A model generated the notes under the pieces. It did not search any database and was not told the origin of the DNA. It was given only the letters and a program-made list of their open reading frames with translations. Shown in pieces: positions 32,458-43,613 of a stretch of DNA of 64,000 bases. Both the position numbers and the translations under genes were made by a program. Position 1 is the first letter of the stretch, and the number at the start of each line of letters is the position of its first letter. Source of the DNA: Rhizobacter sp. SG703 (GTDB lineage: Bacteria; Pseudomonadota; Gammaproteobacteria; Burkholderiales; Burkholderiaceae_C); NCBI RefSeq assembly GCF_012275445.1, contig NZ_JAAZQK010000001.1, positions 429,198 through 493,197 on the forward strand, given 5' to 3'.

Positions 32458-34269
32458 CTACTTGAGGGGCTTCACCGTCTGCTGGAACTCGCCGACCAGC
32501 TCGCCCTTCGCCAGCACGTGGCCCTTCATCGCCGCGAGCAGCGTGTCGCGATCGGCCCCTGGCTGCACCTCGAGCGTCGAATCGAGCGCGAAGACCTGGA
32601 AGTGGTAGTGATGCGGCGGATCGCCGACCGGCGGGCGCGGCCCGTACCAGCCGGACGATCCGCGGCTGGTGCGCCCCTGCAGCATGCCGTCGGGATCGGT
32701 CAGGCGCGGCTGCTCCTGCAGGCCTTCGGGCAGCATCAACGTGCCGGCCGGGATGTTCCACGCCACCCAGTGGACGAAAGGCGCGATCGGCTTCGCGTCC
32801 GGGTCTTCCATCACGATGGCGTAGGACTTCGCGTCCGGCACGGCGCTCCACTGCAGGTGCGCCGAAATGCCGTCGGCGTACTCGCTGTGCTTCAGCGGCA
32901 TGGCGGCACCGGGTGCGAAGCTGACGGACGACACCGTCATCGTGCTGCCGGTGCGTGTTCCCGTGCGCGTTTCGTCGCGGTCCTTCGCGAGCGGCACGCC
33001 GAGGCCGCGCGAGGTCTGCGCCTTCATCGGTCCGTCGGGCGGCATCGCGGCCGCAGCACCGGTGGTGCCCGAGGCGGCGCCGGTGTATGCGATGCGATAG
33101 ATCAGCCCGTTCGCATCGTCGGCCATCAACAGCGCGCCGTCCTTCGCCACCGCGAGGCCCACCGGCCGGGCGATGTGCGTCCGGCCGCCATCGGTCAGGA
33201 AGCCGGTCGCGAACGGCTCGAAGCGCTGCGGCGCGCCGTTCGAGAAGCGGATCCGCACGATCTCGTAGCCGGACGCCGGGCTGCGGTTCCACGAACCGCG
33301 CATCGTGACGAACGCGTCGCCGGTGTACTCCGCCGGGAACGAGCCGCCCGGATAGAACACCATCTGCATCGGCGCCGCATGCGCCGTGTAGCCCATCGCC
33401 ATCGGCGTGCTGAGCGCCTTCCACTGCGCCTTGCCGATGTCGCCGACCGGCGTGCTCTGCGGGTTGAACTCGCCCGCGCCCCAGACGTGCGGCCATCCGT
33501 ATTGCCTGCCGGCCTCGATCCTGTTCAGTTCCTCGGGTTGCACCTCGTCGCCGAGGAAGTCGATGCCATGGTCCATGCCCCACAGCTCGCCGGTGGCCGG
33601 GTGCCAGGCGAAGCCGATGGTGTTGCGCAGGCCGGTCGCGAAGATCGTGCGGCTCTTGCCGTCGGCCGACGCCCGCAACAACGTGGCGTTCTCGGGGTTG
33701 CTTTCATTGCAGGCATTGCAGGTCGAGCCGACGCTGATGTACAGCATGTCGTCGGGTCCGAACGCGATCGTGCGGTTGGCATGCTGCCCGGCATCGGGCA
33801 GGTCGCCGACGATCATCTCGACCGCGCCGAGCGTGCCGCCGGGCTGGATCGGCGCGACGAAGATCTCCTTCACCGTCGCGAGGTAGAGCTTGCCGTCGTG
33901 GACGGCCAGGCCGTGCGCGCCCGGCCGGCTCGCCACCTTGACCGGCGGTCCGTCGGCACGGCCGTCGCCATCGGCGTCCTTCAGCATCAGCACATCGCCC
34001 TGGTCGCGCCGGCTCAGGTAAACCGTGCCGTCAGGCGCGACCACGACGATGCGGGCGTTCTTCAGGCCGCTGGCGAACACCGAGGCCTTGAAGCCTTTCG
34101 GCAGCTTCACTGCGGCGATGCGATCCGGCGTCGCGTTGACCTTCGCGGGCTTGAAGACGTTGGTCCGGATGCGCTCCTGGGTGCCGTCGCCTTGCTGGGC
34201 CGGCGCGGAAACTGCGGCAACGCCGGCCGCAAGCAACGCGAGAAGACGTGTGAGGTGAAGCGAGAGCAT
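32458..34269 (-). CDS. Fused PQQ-type sugar dehydrogenase and PEBP (YbhB-like) protein
   Basis: A 603-residue exported protein. A signal peptide (LHLTRLLALLAAGVAAVSA) precedes a six-bladed propeller like the PQQ-dependent glucose/sorbosone dehydrogenase family (residues about 30-420; AHGLAVHDGKLYLA, TGLRNTIGFAWHPATGELWG, RQYGWPHVWG). From about 444 to the end it is a phosphatidylethanolamine-binding protein/Raf-kinase-inhibitor-like domain (VMEDPDAKPIAPFVHWVAWN, GWYGPRPPVGDPPHHY). A Thr/Arg-rich linker joins them. The two domains normally occur as separate genes. A cysteine pair (STCNACN) may hold a metal or disulfide. Role unknown; oxidation of a sugar in the periplasm is inferred. Confidence 0.85.
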   Translation of the reverse strand: MLSLHLTRLLALLAAGVAAVSAPAQQGDGTQERIRTNVFKPAKVNATPDRIAAVKLPKGFKASVFASGLKNARIVVVAPDGTVYLSRRDQGDVLMLKDADGDGRADGPPVKVASRPGAHGLAVHDGKLYLATVKEIFVAPIQPGGTLGAVEMIVGDLPDAGQHANRTIAFGPDDMLYISVGSTCNACNESNPENATLLRASADGKSRTIFATGLRNTIGFAWHPATGELWGMDHGIDFLGDEVQPEELNRIEAGRQYGWPHVWGAGEFNPQSTPVGDIGKAQWKALSTPMAMGYTAHAAPMQMVFYPGGSFPAEYTGDAFVTMRGSWNRSPASGYEIVRIRFSNGAPQRFEPFATGFLTDGGRTHIARPVGLAVAKDGALLMADDANGLIYRIAYTGAASGTTGAAAAMPPDGPMKAQTSRGLGVPLAKDRDETRTGTRTGSTMTVSSVSFAPGAAMPLKHSEYADGISAHLQWSAVPDAKSYAIVMEDPDAKPIAPFVHWVAWNIPAGTLMLPEGLQEQPRLTDPDGMLQGRTSRGSSGWYGPRPPVGDPPHHYHFQVFALDSTLEVQPGADRDTLLAAMKGHVLAKGELVGEFQQTVKPLK

Positions 34270-34403
34270 GGCGCAAGTCCCTGGAGTGGCGCACCGAGCG
34301 GCCGGTGCATGCGATGCGGCGGCAACCGGTGTGCCCAGGCATTGACGGTGGCCGGACACCGACGTTCAAATCGCAGCGATTCGAAGGATGAGAGGCGGCG
34401 ACG

Positions 34404-34662
34404 ATGAGCGAGATCCGAGGTTGATGCCGGTGTGGCCTGGTGCGCTACACGTTGGCATTGGACGGCCTGCCGCCGACCTATGCCTGCCACTGCCGCGACT
34501 GCCAGACCTGGGGGCACGCTGGACCGAAGCGACGAACTGCAGATCGCCGCCCACATCTGGGCAAAGCGCAAACAGCCGTGGCTGACGCTGCCCGAGGGCG
34601 TGCCGACCTGGCCCGAAGCCGCCGCGCCGGCGGACCTTGCGCACGCACTGGCGGTGCGCTGA
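34404..34662 (+). pseudogene. Broken GFA-family (glutathione-dependent formaldehyde-activating) gene
   Basis: Read from the ATG at 34404, MSEIRG, then TGA (34422), then CRCGLVRYTLALDGLPPTYA, followed by the zinc motif CHCRDCQTWG, matches the N terminus of GFA-family proteins. At about 34510 the frame shifts and the text continues as GTLDRSDELQIAAHIWAKRK and QPWLTLPEGVPTWPEAA, the family's C terminus. The middle part, with the second Cys pair, is missing. One nonsense codon plus one frameshifting deletion show it is dead. The intact protein would be about 130 residues. Confidence 0.82.
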
Positions 34663-34806
34663 TACCGGAACGAATCGAACAGCGATGATGCCTTCAGGTC
34701 GGATCCTCATCGCCGGGCCGTCGCCTCGATGGGCATCGCGTGTCGATTCCCGCGACGACCGATCGTCGTATCTTCCGAGGGTCATCCTCTGCTTCAGGAC
34801 TCGATC

Positions 34807-35253
34807 ATGCCGACCAACACCGTCCGACTCCACCGCGTCATCCGGGCCACCCCCGACCGCCTCTACCGGGCCTTCCTCACTGCGGACGCGATGGCCAAAT
34901 GGTTGCCGCCGTACGGCTTCACCTGCCGAGTCCACCACATGGAAGCCCACGTGGGCGGCAGCTTCCGGATGTCGTTCACGAACTTCAGCACCGGCAACGG
35001 CCACTCGTTCGGGGGCGAATACCGCGAGCTGGTTCCGAACCAGCGCATCCGCTATTCCGACACGTTCGACGACCCGAACCTGCCCGGCGAGATGGAGACC
35101 ACCGTCACGCTGGCCGCGGTGTCGTGCGGCACCGAGCTGAGCATCGTGCAGGAAGGCGTACCCGCGGTCATCCCGGTCGAGATGTGCTACCTCGGCTGGC
35201 AGGAATCGCTCGCGCAGCTCGCGACATTGGTCGAGCCGGTGATTCCGGACTGA
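34807..35253 (+). CDS. SRPBCC/AHSA1-family protein
   Basis: A 148-residue protein of the START-like fold: HRVIRATPDRLYRAFLTADA, then MAKWLPPYGFTC, with GGSFRMSFTN and the C-terminal GWQESLAQLATLVE helix are typical of activator-of-Hsp90-like proteins. These often bind hydrophobic ligands and sit near ArsR regulators; none is adjacent here. It is preceded by the broken GFA gene. Function unknown. Confidence 0.88.
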   Translation: MPTNTVRLHRVIRATPDRLYRAFLTADAMAKWLPPYGFTCRVHHMEAHVGGSFRMSFTNFSTGNGHSFGGEYRELVPNQRIRYSDTFDDPNLPGEMETTVTLAAVSCGTELSIVQEGVPAVIPVEMCYLGWQESLAQLATLVEPVIPD

Positions 35254-35259
35254 CCCTCG

Positions 35260-36048
35260 TCACGCCCGGCGCCGCGCCAGCGTGATCCACGCCGGCGCGT
35301 GGTCGCTGGCCTTCGGCAAGCCGCGCAACGCCCGGTCGACGCCGACCGCCTTCAGCCGCTTCGCCGCGCTGGCGTTCAGCAGCAGGTGGTCGATGCGCAG
35401 CCCGGCATTGCGCTGCCAGTGCTGGCGGAAGTAGTCCCAGAAGGTGTACAGCGGTTCGCGCGGGCGCTTCTTCGCGAGCGCGTCGGTCCAGCCCTGGTCG
35501 AGCAGCCGGAAGTAGGCCGCGCGGCTCTCCGGCTGCAGCAGCGCATCCTTCAGCCACGAGCGGGTGTTGTAGATGTCCGTCACGTCGTCGGTCGGCACGA
35601 CGTTGTAGTCGCCTGCGATGACCACCGGTTCGTCCCGGTCGACCAGCGACGCCGCATGCCGGATCAGCCGTTCGAACCAGGCCAGCTTGTAGTCGAACTT
35701 CGGCCCGGGTTGCGGATTGCCGTTCGGCAGGTAGAGGCAGGCGACCAGCACGCCGTTCACCGCCGCCTCGATGTAGCGGCTCTGCACATCCTTCGCATCG
35801 CCCGGCAGTCCGCGGCGGGTCTCGATCGGCTGCTCGCCCTTCGCGAGGATGGCCACGCCGTTGTACGCCTTCTCGCCGCTCCAGATCGCACCATAGCCCG
35901 CCGCTTCGAGCTCGGCGCGGGGGAACGTCGCGTGCGAGGTCTTCAGTTCCTGCAGGCAGACGACGTCCGGCTGATCGGACGCCAGCCACGCCAGCAGCGA
36001 CGGCAGCCGCCCGCGCACGCCGTTGATGTTGTAGGTCGCGATCTTCAT
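35260..36048 (-). CDS. xth: Exodeoxyribonuclease III
   Basis: A 262-residue exonuclease III/AP endonuclease of the EEP family. Catalytic and metal residues are seen in MKIATYNINGVRGRLP, CLQELKTSH, LPNGNP, IAGDYNVVPTDDV and C-terminal RIDHLLLN and ASDHAPAW (active-site His). It cuts DNA at abasic sites in base-excision repair. The start at 36048 matches the family, which begins at MKIATYN. It is convergent with the SRPBCC gene and divergent from a small DUF3606 gene. Confidence 0.95.
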   Translation of the reverse strand: MKIATYNINGVRGRLPSLLAWLASDQPDVVCLQELKTSHATFPRAELEAAGYGAIWSGEKAYNGVAILAKGEQPIETRRGLPGDAKDVQSRYIEAAVNGVLVACLYLPNGNPQPGPKFDYKLAWFERLIRHAASLVDRDEPVVIAGDYNVVPTDDVTDIYNTRSWLKDALLQPESRAAYFRLLDQGWTDALAKKRPREPLYTFWDYFRQHWQRNAGLRIDHLLLNASAAKRLKAVGVDRALRGLPKASDHAPAWITLARRRA

Positions 36049-36221
36049 CACGGCAGTCTTGCCCGGCAAGCCGCCCACCGCTGTGGGATCGTGGCCCGTC
36101 GGTCTGTCGGACGATGCCGGCACGGGATCGCGGCGTTGTCCGGTATGGCGCGAGGCCTTCGGTGCCGACCATGCAGGCAATGCCCCCGCATTCCGGCGCG
36201 GGCAGATTCCAGGAGCACACG

Positions 36222-36407
36222 ATGGCTGACGACAAGAGCAAGGCTGGCGGCCAGGATCGCACCCGCATCAACGTCAACGAAGACTACGAACTCCGCGACT
36301 GGGCCAGGAAGCTCAACGTGAGCCCGGACCGGCTGAAGGCCGCGGTGAAAGAGGTCGGCACCGCCGCGAAGGACGTGGAGAAGCACCTGAGCGCGAAGCC
36401 TCGCTGA
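36222..36407 (+). CDS. DUF3606-type small protein
   Basis: A 61-residue protein: RTRINVNEDYELRDWARKLN, then VSPDRLKAAVKEVGTAAKDVEKHL matches the small DUF3606 family, which is widespread in alpha- and betaproteobacteria. The family forms a helical domain and is thought to be stress related; no activity is known. Preceded by AGGAG and close to the histidine phosphatase gene. Confidence 0.82.
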   Translation: MADDKSKAGGQDRTRINVNEDYELRDWARKLNVSPDRLKAAVKEVGTAAKDVEKHLSAKPR

Positions 36408-36424
36408 GCAGCGGCGGCTCGGCC

Positions 36425-36958
36425 ATGTCCCAGCTGATCATGATCATCCGCCATGCCGAGAAGCCGCGGCCCGGCGCGGACGACATCGCGATCGACGCCC
36501 ACGGCGTGGCCGATCCCGGCGGCCTGTCGGTGCGCGGATGGCAACGCGCCGGTGCGCTGGTGCCGTACTTCGCGTCGAGGACGAGCTCGTCGCGGCAACC
36601 CGGCATCGCACCGCCCGCCACCATCTTTGCCGCGGCGTCGCACGGGCGCACCAGGCGCCCTGCCCTGACGGTCGCGCCGCTTGCCGCGGCGCTGCAGGTC
36701 CACGTGCAGGCCGAACATCGCTCCGACGGCGGCGAAGACGAGGTGATCCGTCGCAGCCTTTCGGCCACCGGGCCGGTGCTGATCTGCTGGCGGCACGAGC
36801 AGATCCCGGTGCTGGCGGGCGCGTTGGGCGTGGCCGAAGCGGCAACGCGCCGCTGGGAGGAAGACTGCTACGACGAGGTCTGGGTGTTCGCCCGCGACGA
36901 CGACATCGGCTGGCGCTGGTCGGTGCAGCACCAGTCCTTGCTCGCGGGCGACGCGTAG
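36425..36958 (+). CDS. Histidine phosphatase superfamily protein
   Basis: A 177-residue phosphoglycerate-mutase-like phosphatase. The catalytic RHAE is in IMIIRHAEKPRPGA and the second histidine in LICWRHEQIPVLAG; a supporting GLSVRGWQRAGALVPYF segment is typical. It starts 17 bases after the DUF3606 gene, so the two may be cotranscribed. The substrate is not known. It may be a short family member since the C-terminal part is compact. Confidence 0.85.
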   Translation: MSQLIMIIRHAEKPRPGADDIAIDAHGVADPGGLSVRGWQRAGALVPYFASRTSSSRQPGIAPPATIFAAASHGRTRRPALTVAPLAAALQVHVQAEHRSDGGEDEVIRRSLSATGPVLICWRHEQIPVLAGALGVAEAATRRWEEDCYDEVWVFARDDDIGWRWSVQHQSLLAGDA

Positions 36959-36968
36959 GCCTGCGGCG

Positions 36969-37805
36969 TCAGGCCGCGTCGGTCGAGCGCGTCAGCGCTT
37001 CATGGCGCACCAGGCTCGCCTGCATCGCCTCCAGGTGGGTGCGCACCAGCCCGAGCGCATCGCTGCCGAGCAGCAGATGCGCCGGCGGTTCCGGCAGGTC
37101 CAGCAGCGCGAGGATCGCCGCCGCGGCCTTGTCCGGGTCGCCCAGCTGCCTGCCGCTCTTGTCGATGCGCGATTGCCGGATCGGATCGAACAACGCGTCG
37201 TAGTCGCCGATGGAGCGCGCGCTGCGCCGCATCGAGCGGCCGGCCCAATCGGTCCGGAACGAACCCGGCGCGACGGCCGTCACCGCGATGCCGAAGCCCT
37301 TCACCTCTTTCGCCAGCGTCCCGGAAATGCCTTCGAGCGCAAACTTGCTGCCGCAGTAGTACGCGATCCCGGGCATCGTGATGTGGCCGCCCATCGACGT
37401 GATGTTGACGATGTGGCCGCGCCGGCGCTGCCGCATGAAGGGCAGGAAGGCCTTGATCACCGCGACCGCGCCGAACACGTTCGCGTCGAACTGGTGGCGC
37501 ATCTCGTCGAGCGACGATTCTTCGAGGATGCCCTCGTGGCCGTAGCCCGCGTTGTTGATCACGACGTCCACCGGCCCGATCTCGGCCTCGATGGCCGCGG
37601 CGAGCGGGGCGACCGCGTCGAACTGCGTCACGTCGAGCAGCCTCGCATGCGCATCGCCGTGAAATTGCCGTTCGAACTCGGTCGCGGCCTGCGCGCTGCG
37701 CACCGTGCCGACGACCCGGTGGCCGGCCCGCAGCGCGGCGCTCGCGAGCGCACGGCCGAAGCCGCTGCTGACGCCGGTGATGAAGAATGTCCTGGTGTTT
37801 TGCAT
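36969..37805 (-). CDS. Short-chain dehydrogenase/reductase
   Basis: A 278-residue SDR of the classical group: ITGVSSGFGRALASAAL, NNAG in VVINNAGYGHEG, catalytic Ser in NITSMGGHI and YCGSK (YxxxK). It lies beside a divergent AraC-family regulator (37930), a pairing seen again at 46675-48778. Probably it reduces or oxidises a small carbonyl compound. Confidence 0.9.
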   Translation of the reverse strand: MQNTRTFFITGVSSGFGRALASAALRAGHRVVGTVRSAQAATEFERQFHGDAHARLLDVTQFDAVAPLAAAIEAEIGPVDVVINNAGYGHEGILEESSLDEMRHQFDANVFGAVAVIKAFLPFMRQRRRGHIVNITSMGGHITMPGIAYYCGSKFALEGISGTLAKEVKGFGIAVTAVAPGSFRTDWAGRSMRRSARSIGDYDALFDPIRQSRIDKSGRQLGDPDKAAAAILALLDLPEPPAHLLLGSDALGLVRTHLEAMQASLVRHEALTRSTDAA

Positions 37806-37929
37806 GTGGCGATTCTGGAATCGAGCGGGCGGTGGGGCCAGCCGAAATCCTCTGCCATGCTTGCCTGTTCCTATGAGCCGCTCCGCCGCTGTCGGCGGTT
37901 CCGGTCCGGGTTGATGCACAGTACGCCGC

Positions 37930-38862
37930 ATGGGGATATCACGCCAAGCCCGCATGGTCGCGCTGTTGAAGCGACTCGCCCCTGGCGAGGGCTACACGTC
38001 GACGGCCCTGCCGGACGTGCGCCTGCTGCGCTCCGATCGACCGCTGGCGTCGACCCCGGTGCTGTACGAGCCCGGGATCGTCATCGTCTGCCAGGGCCGC
38101 AAGCGGGGCTACTGGGCCGAGCAGGTCTACCTCTACGATGCGCAGCACTACCTGGCGGTGTCGGTGCCGGTGCCGTTCACGATGGAGACCGACGCCAGCG
38201 CCGACGAGCCGCTGCTCGCGATCTACTTCAGCCTCGACCTCACCGTGCTGGCCGCCCTCGCGCTGCAGGTCGACGAACTCACCGGAAGCCCGCGGTCCGC
38301 GCCGGTCGGCATGTTCTCGACACCGATGGACGACGCGCTGGCAGCGACCGTCCTGCGCTTCCTCGAAGCGATCAGCTCGCCGGTGGAGGCGGTGCTGCTC
38401 GGGCCGGCGATCGTGCGCGAGATCTACTTCCGGGTGCTCACCGGAGAACAGGGGGCGTCGATGCGCGCCGCGCTGGCGAGCCAGGGCCAGTTCGGCAAGA
38501 TTGCCAAGGCGGTGCGGCGCATCCACGCGTCGTTTGCCGAACGCCTGAGCGTCGACCGCCTGGCCCGCGAGGCGGGCATGAGCATCCCGACCTTCCACGC
38601 GCACTTCCGCACCGTCACGCAGAGCTCGCCGCTGCAGTACCTCAAATCGGTGCGCCTTCACCAGGCACGCCTGCTGATGCTGCGCAATGAACTGACGGCG
38701 TCCGCGGCGAGCGCCGCGGTCGGCTACGAAAGCGCGTCGCAATTCAGCCGGGAGTTCAAGCGCTTCTTCGGGCTCAGCCCGCGCGCCGAGGTGGCGCGGC
38801 TGAAGTCGAGCTTCGCGATGCCGCCGCTGCCGGGCGAGCCGGCCTGGGTCACGTCGCATTGA
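37930..38862 (+). CDS. AraC-family regulator with AraC-type N-terminal domain
   Basis: A 310-residue regulator. The N-terminal cupin-like domain (VLYEPGIVIVCQGRKRGYW, DAQHYLAVSVPVPFTME) is of the AraC_N type, and the C-terminal two helix-turn-helix motifs are clear (LSVDRLAREAGMSIPTFHAH, ASAAVGYESASQFSREFKRF). It is divergent from the SDR at 36969-37805, which is its likely target. Its closest copy in this window is the regulator at 46675. Confidence 0.92.
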   Translation: MGISRQARMVALLKRLAPGEGYTSTALPDVRLLRSDRPLASTPVLYEPGIVIVCQGRKRGYWAEQVYLYDAQHYLAVSVPVPFTMETDASADEPLLAIYFSLDLTVLAALALQVDELTGSPRSAPVGMFSTPMDDALAATVLRFLEAISSPVEAVLLGPAIVREIYFRVLTGEQGASMRAALASQGQFGKIAKAVRRIHASFAERLSVDRLAREAGMSIPTFHAHFRTVTQSSPLQYLKSVRLHQARLLMLRNELTASAASAAVGYESASQFSREFKRFFGLSPRAEVARLKSSFAMPPLPGEPAWVTSH

Positions 38863-38869
38863 CCGGCCG

Positions 38870-39550
38870 TCACGGCGCCTTCTTCCTGCGGCGCGGCCGG
38901 TCCCGGTACTGCTGGCCCACCGCATGCAGGCCCGCCAGCGCGAACGCATGCAGGTGGGCCGCCAGGTCGGCCGACGAACCGGTCAGCACCGGCCGGATCG
39001 GCCCCGGCAGGCCGTTGCCGGCGACCAGCAGCATCAGGCACGGCGCCGCCACGCTGACCATGCAGCGCAACAACGCCGGGTCGCCGCGCGGGATGCCCGA
39101 CACCTCGCTCAGCACGCCCTGCACCACGACCAGCTTCGGCTCGATCTCCGCGTCGAGCAGCAGGCGGGCGTTCGAGGTTGGCGCCAGCACCTCCCGCGCC
39201 AGCACGCGCACCGGCCAGCCGTGCTCGCCGGTCGTGGCTGCCAGCAACGTGTCGATCAGCCGCGCCAGCTTGTCCGACGCCGGCAGGCCGCTGCCGGCGA
39301 TGTCCTGCAGCGTGTCGAGCCGGATCAGGCGCCGGTGCGCCTCGGCCAGCACGGTCTGGTACAGCCCGTTGCGGCTGCCGAAGTGGTAGTTGATCGACGC
39401 GACATCGGCGCCGGCTTCGGCGGCAATCGACTTGCTGGTCGTCTCGGCGAAACCGGTCGCCGCGAACAGCGGACCCGCGGCTTCGAGGATGCGGGTGTAG
39501 GTCTGGTCGCCGTCGATGCGCGTGCTGCGACGGGGTGGCGTCTTCGTCAT
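38870..39550 (-). CDS. cecR: CecR-like TetR-family repressor
   Basis: A 226-residue TetR regulator with the DNA-binding motif TKSIAAEAGADVASINYHFG, then SRNGLYQTVLAEA, and a C-terminal DUF1956-type ligand domain. It is divergent from an ybhGFSR-type exporter, as in E. coli, where CecR (YbhH) represses ybhGFSR. A palindrome (39582-39596) in the short gap is its likely operator. The convergent AraC gene ends eight bases away. Confidence 0.9.
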   Translation of the reverse strand: MTKTPPRRSTRIDGDQTYTRILEAAGPLFAATGFAETTSKSIAAEAGADVASINYHFGSRNGLYQTVLAEAHRRLIRLDTLQDIAGSGLPASDKLARLIDTLLAATTGEHGWPVRVLAREVLAPTSNARLLLDAEIEPKLVVVQGVLSEVSGIPRGDPALLRCMVSVAAPCLMLLVAGNGLPGPIRPVLTGSSADLAAHLHAFALAGLHAVGQQYRDRPRRRKKAP

Positions 39551-39581
39551 GGCGTCGGTGCCGGCGCTTGAGCCATGGTGG

Positions 39582-39596
39582 AATTTAGTCTAAATT
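39582..39596. promoter_or_regulatory. Palindromic operator for CecR
   Basis: AATTTAG, one base, CTAAATT: a perfect seven-base inverted repeat between the divergent cecR-like and ybhG-like genes, unusually AT-rich for this genome. It overlaps the likely promoters of both. Role as the CecR site is inferred from symmetry and position. Confidence 0.7.
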
Positions 39597-39647
39597 GCAT
39601 TTAAAGTAAGCCTGTTCCGGTCAGCCTGTTCCTCTTGCCGTGGGCAC

Positions 39648-40657
39648 ATGCCGATGAAGAAGCCGCTCATTCTCGTTGCCATTCTGGCCGTCGCGCTGCT
39701 GGCCGCCGGCCTGTGGTGGTGGCATCAACGCCCGCCGCGCGACAGCGGGCTGCTGGAGCTGCACGGCAACGTCGACATCCGGCAGGTCTCGCTCGCGTTC
39801 GACGGCAGCGGGCGCGTCGCCGAGCTGCGGGTCCAGGAAGGCGATCGCGTCCAGGCCGGCGCGGTGCTGGCGCGACTCGACGTCAGCACGCTGCGCCTGC
39901 AGGCCGACCAGGCCGAAGCGCAGATCGACGCGCAACAGCAGAACCTGCTGCGCCTGCAACGCGGCGCGCGCCCGGAAGAAGTCGCGCAGGCCCGCAGCCG
40001 CGCGACCGCCTCGCAGGTCGACGCCGCGCGTGCCGAGCAGGAACTCGCGCGGCTGCAACAGGTCGCGGCGTCGACCGAGGGGCGCGGCGTCAGCGCGCAG
40101 GACCTGGACCGCGCCAAGGCCACCGCGCAGGTGGCGCGGGCCCGGTCGAACGAACAGGCGCAAGCGCTGCAGCTGGTCGAACGCGGCGCCCGCCAGGAAG
40201 ACGTGGCGGCCACCGCGGCGCAGTTGAAAGGTGCACGGGCCCAGTTGGCGCTGCTTCGGCACCAGATCGACCTCGGCGAGTTGAAGGCACCGGCCGATGC
40301 GGTGGTGCGCTCGCGCCTGCTCGAAGCCGGCGACATGGCGACGCCGCAGCGGCCGGTCTTCGCGCTGGCGCTCGGCGGTCCCAAATGGGTGCGGGTCTAC
40401 GTCGGCGAGCCGGACCTCGGTCGGGTGCGCCCCGGCCAGCCCGCCCGCGTGCTCACCGACAGCCGGCCGGGGGAGGCCTTGCAGGGGCAGGTGGCGTTCG
40501 TGTCGCCGGTCGCCGAGTTCACGCCGAAGTCGGTGCAGACCGAGGAGCTGCGCACCAGCCTGGTCTACGAAGTGCGCATCCGGATCGACGACAGCGCCGA
40601 CCTGCTGCGCATGGGGCAGCCGGCGACGGTGCAGCTGTCGGTCGCCGCGACGCCGCC

Positions 40658-40661
<4 letters not shown>
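39648..40661 (+). CDS. ybhG: HlyD/YbhG-type membrane fusion protein
   Basis: A 337-residue periplasmic adaptor: an N-terminal anchor (LILVAILAVALLAAGLWWW), barrel-sandwich halves (GRVAELRVQEGDRVQAG, LGELKAPADAVVRSRLLEAG), and a long coiled coil between them (QADQAEAQIDAQQQNLLRLQ and so on). It links the inner-membrane ABC part to an outer-membrane channel. It is the first gene of the exporter operon and overlaps the ATPase gene by four bases. Confidence 0.92.
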
Positions 40662-42444
<1,783 letters not shown>

Positions 42445-42448
<4 letters not shown>

Positions 42449-43608
42449 GTGCGCTCTCGACTCCACCGGCAGCAACGGGACGCAGCGGCTTCCTGCGCCG
42501 CTTCACCGCGCTGCTGCGCAAGGAAGCGCGGCAGATGCTGCGCGACCGCAGCAACCTCGCGGTCGGCCTGCTGCTGCCGGTGATGCTGATCCTGCTGTTC
42601 GGCTACGGGCTGTCGTTCGACGTGAAGAACGTGCCGCTGGCCGTGGTGATGGAAGACAGCTCCCCGACGGCGCGCGATGTCGTCGCCGGCCTGAACGGTT
42701 CGCCATACCTGTCGCCGGTCTGGATGACGAGCGCCCAGGTGGCCGAGCAACGCCTGCGCGATGGCGAGGTCCAGGCCATCCTGCGCGTGCCCGCCGACTT
42801 CTCGCGGCAGCTCGCCATCGGCCAGGCGCCGCTGCAACTGGTGCTCAACGGGGTCGACTCCAACACCGCCGCGTCCGTCGAAGGCTACGTCGCTGGCGCC
42901 CTCGGCCAATCGGCACTGCTGCAGGCCGCGCGCAGCGGAGTCAAGGCGACCGGCGGGCCGGGCAGCATCGAGCTGGTGCCGCGGATGTGGTTCAACGAGG
43001 CGTCGACCAGCACCTGGTACCTGGTACCGGGCCTGATCGTGCTGGTGATGACGCTGATCGGCGCCTTCCTGACCTCGCTGCTGATCGCCCGCGAATGGGA
43101 GCGAGGCACGCTGGAATCGCTGTTCGTCACGCCGGTCAGGCCGCTCGAGATCGTGCTGGCCAAGCTGGTGCCCTACCTGGTCGTCGGCGCGATCGACCTG
43201 GCGATGTGCCTGCTCGCGGCGCGCTACCTGTTCGAGGTGCCGATCCGCGGTTCGCTCGCGGTGATCGTCGCGTCGTCGATGCTCTACCTCGCGGTCGCGC
43301 TGTTGCTCGGGCTGTTCATCTCGGGCGTGACCCGCAACCAGTTCGAGGCCAGCCAGATCGCGATGCTCGCGAGCTTCATGCCGGCGATGATGCTGTCGGG
43401 CTTCGTCTTCGACCTGCGCAACGTGCCGGTCGCCGTGCAGGTCATCAGCCAGCTGTTGCCGGCCACGCACTTCATGGGCCTCGTCAAGACGCTGTTCCTG
43501 GCCGGCGACAACCGGGCCATGATCCTGCGCGACGGTTCGATCCTCGCGGTCTACGCCGTGGTGCTGCTGCTGGCCACGCGGCGCCTGCTGCGCAAGACCT
43601 TGGACTGA
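42445..43608 (+). CDS. ybhS: ABC-2 type permease (YbhS-like)
   Basis: A 387-residue permease: one helix at about 28-48, a large periplasmic domain (about 50-195), and five C-terminal helices (ABC-2 fold), including AREWERGTLESLFVTPVRPL, the coupling segment. It pairs with the next gene to form the transmembrane heterodimer. It overlaps the ATPase stop by four bases (ATGA). Confidence 0.92.
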
Positions 43609-43613
43609 ACACC

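Noticed and set aside
34753-34768. Inverted repeat CGACGA/TCGTCG before the SRPBCC gene
   Set aside because: Short arms of low complexity in GC-rich DNA with no regulator gene adjacent; not enough to call an operator.
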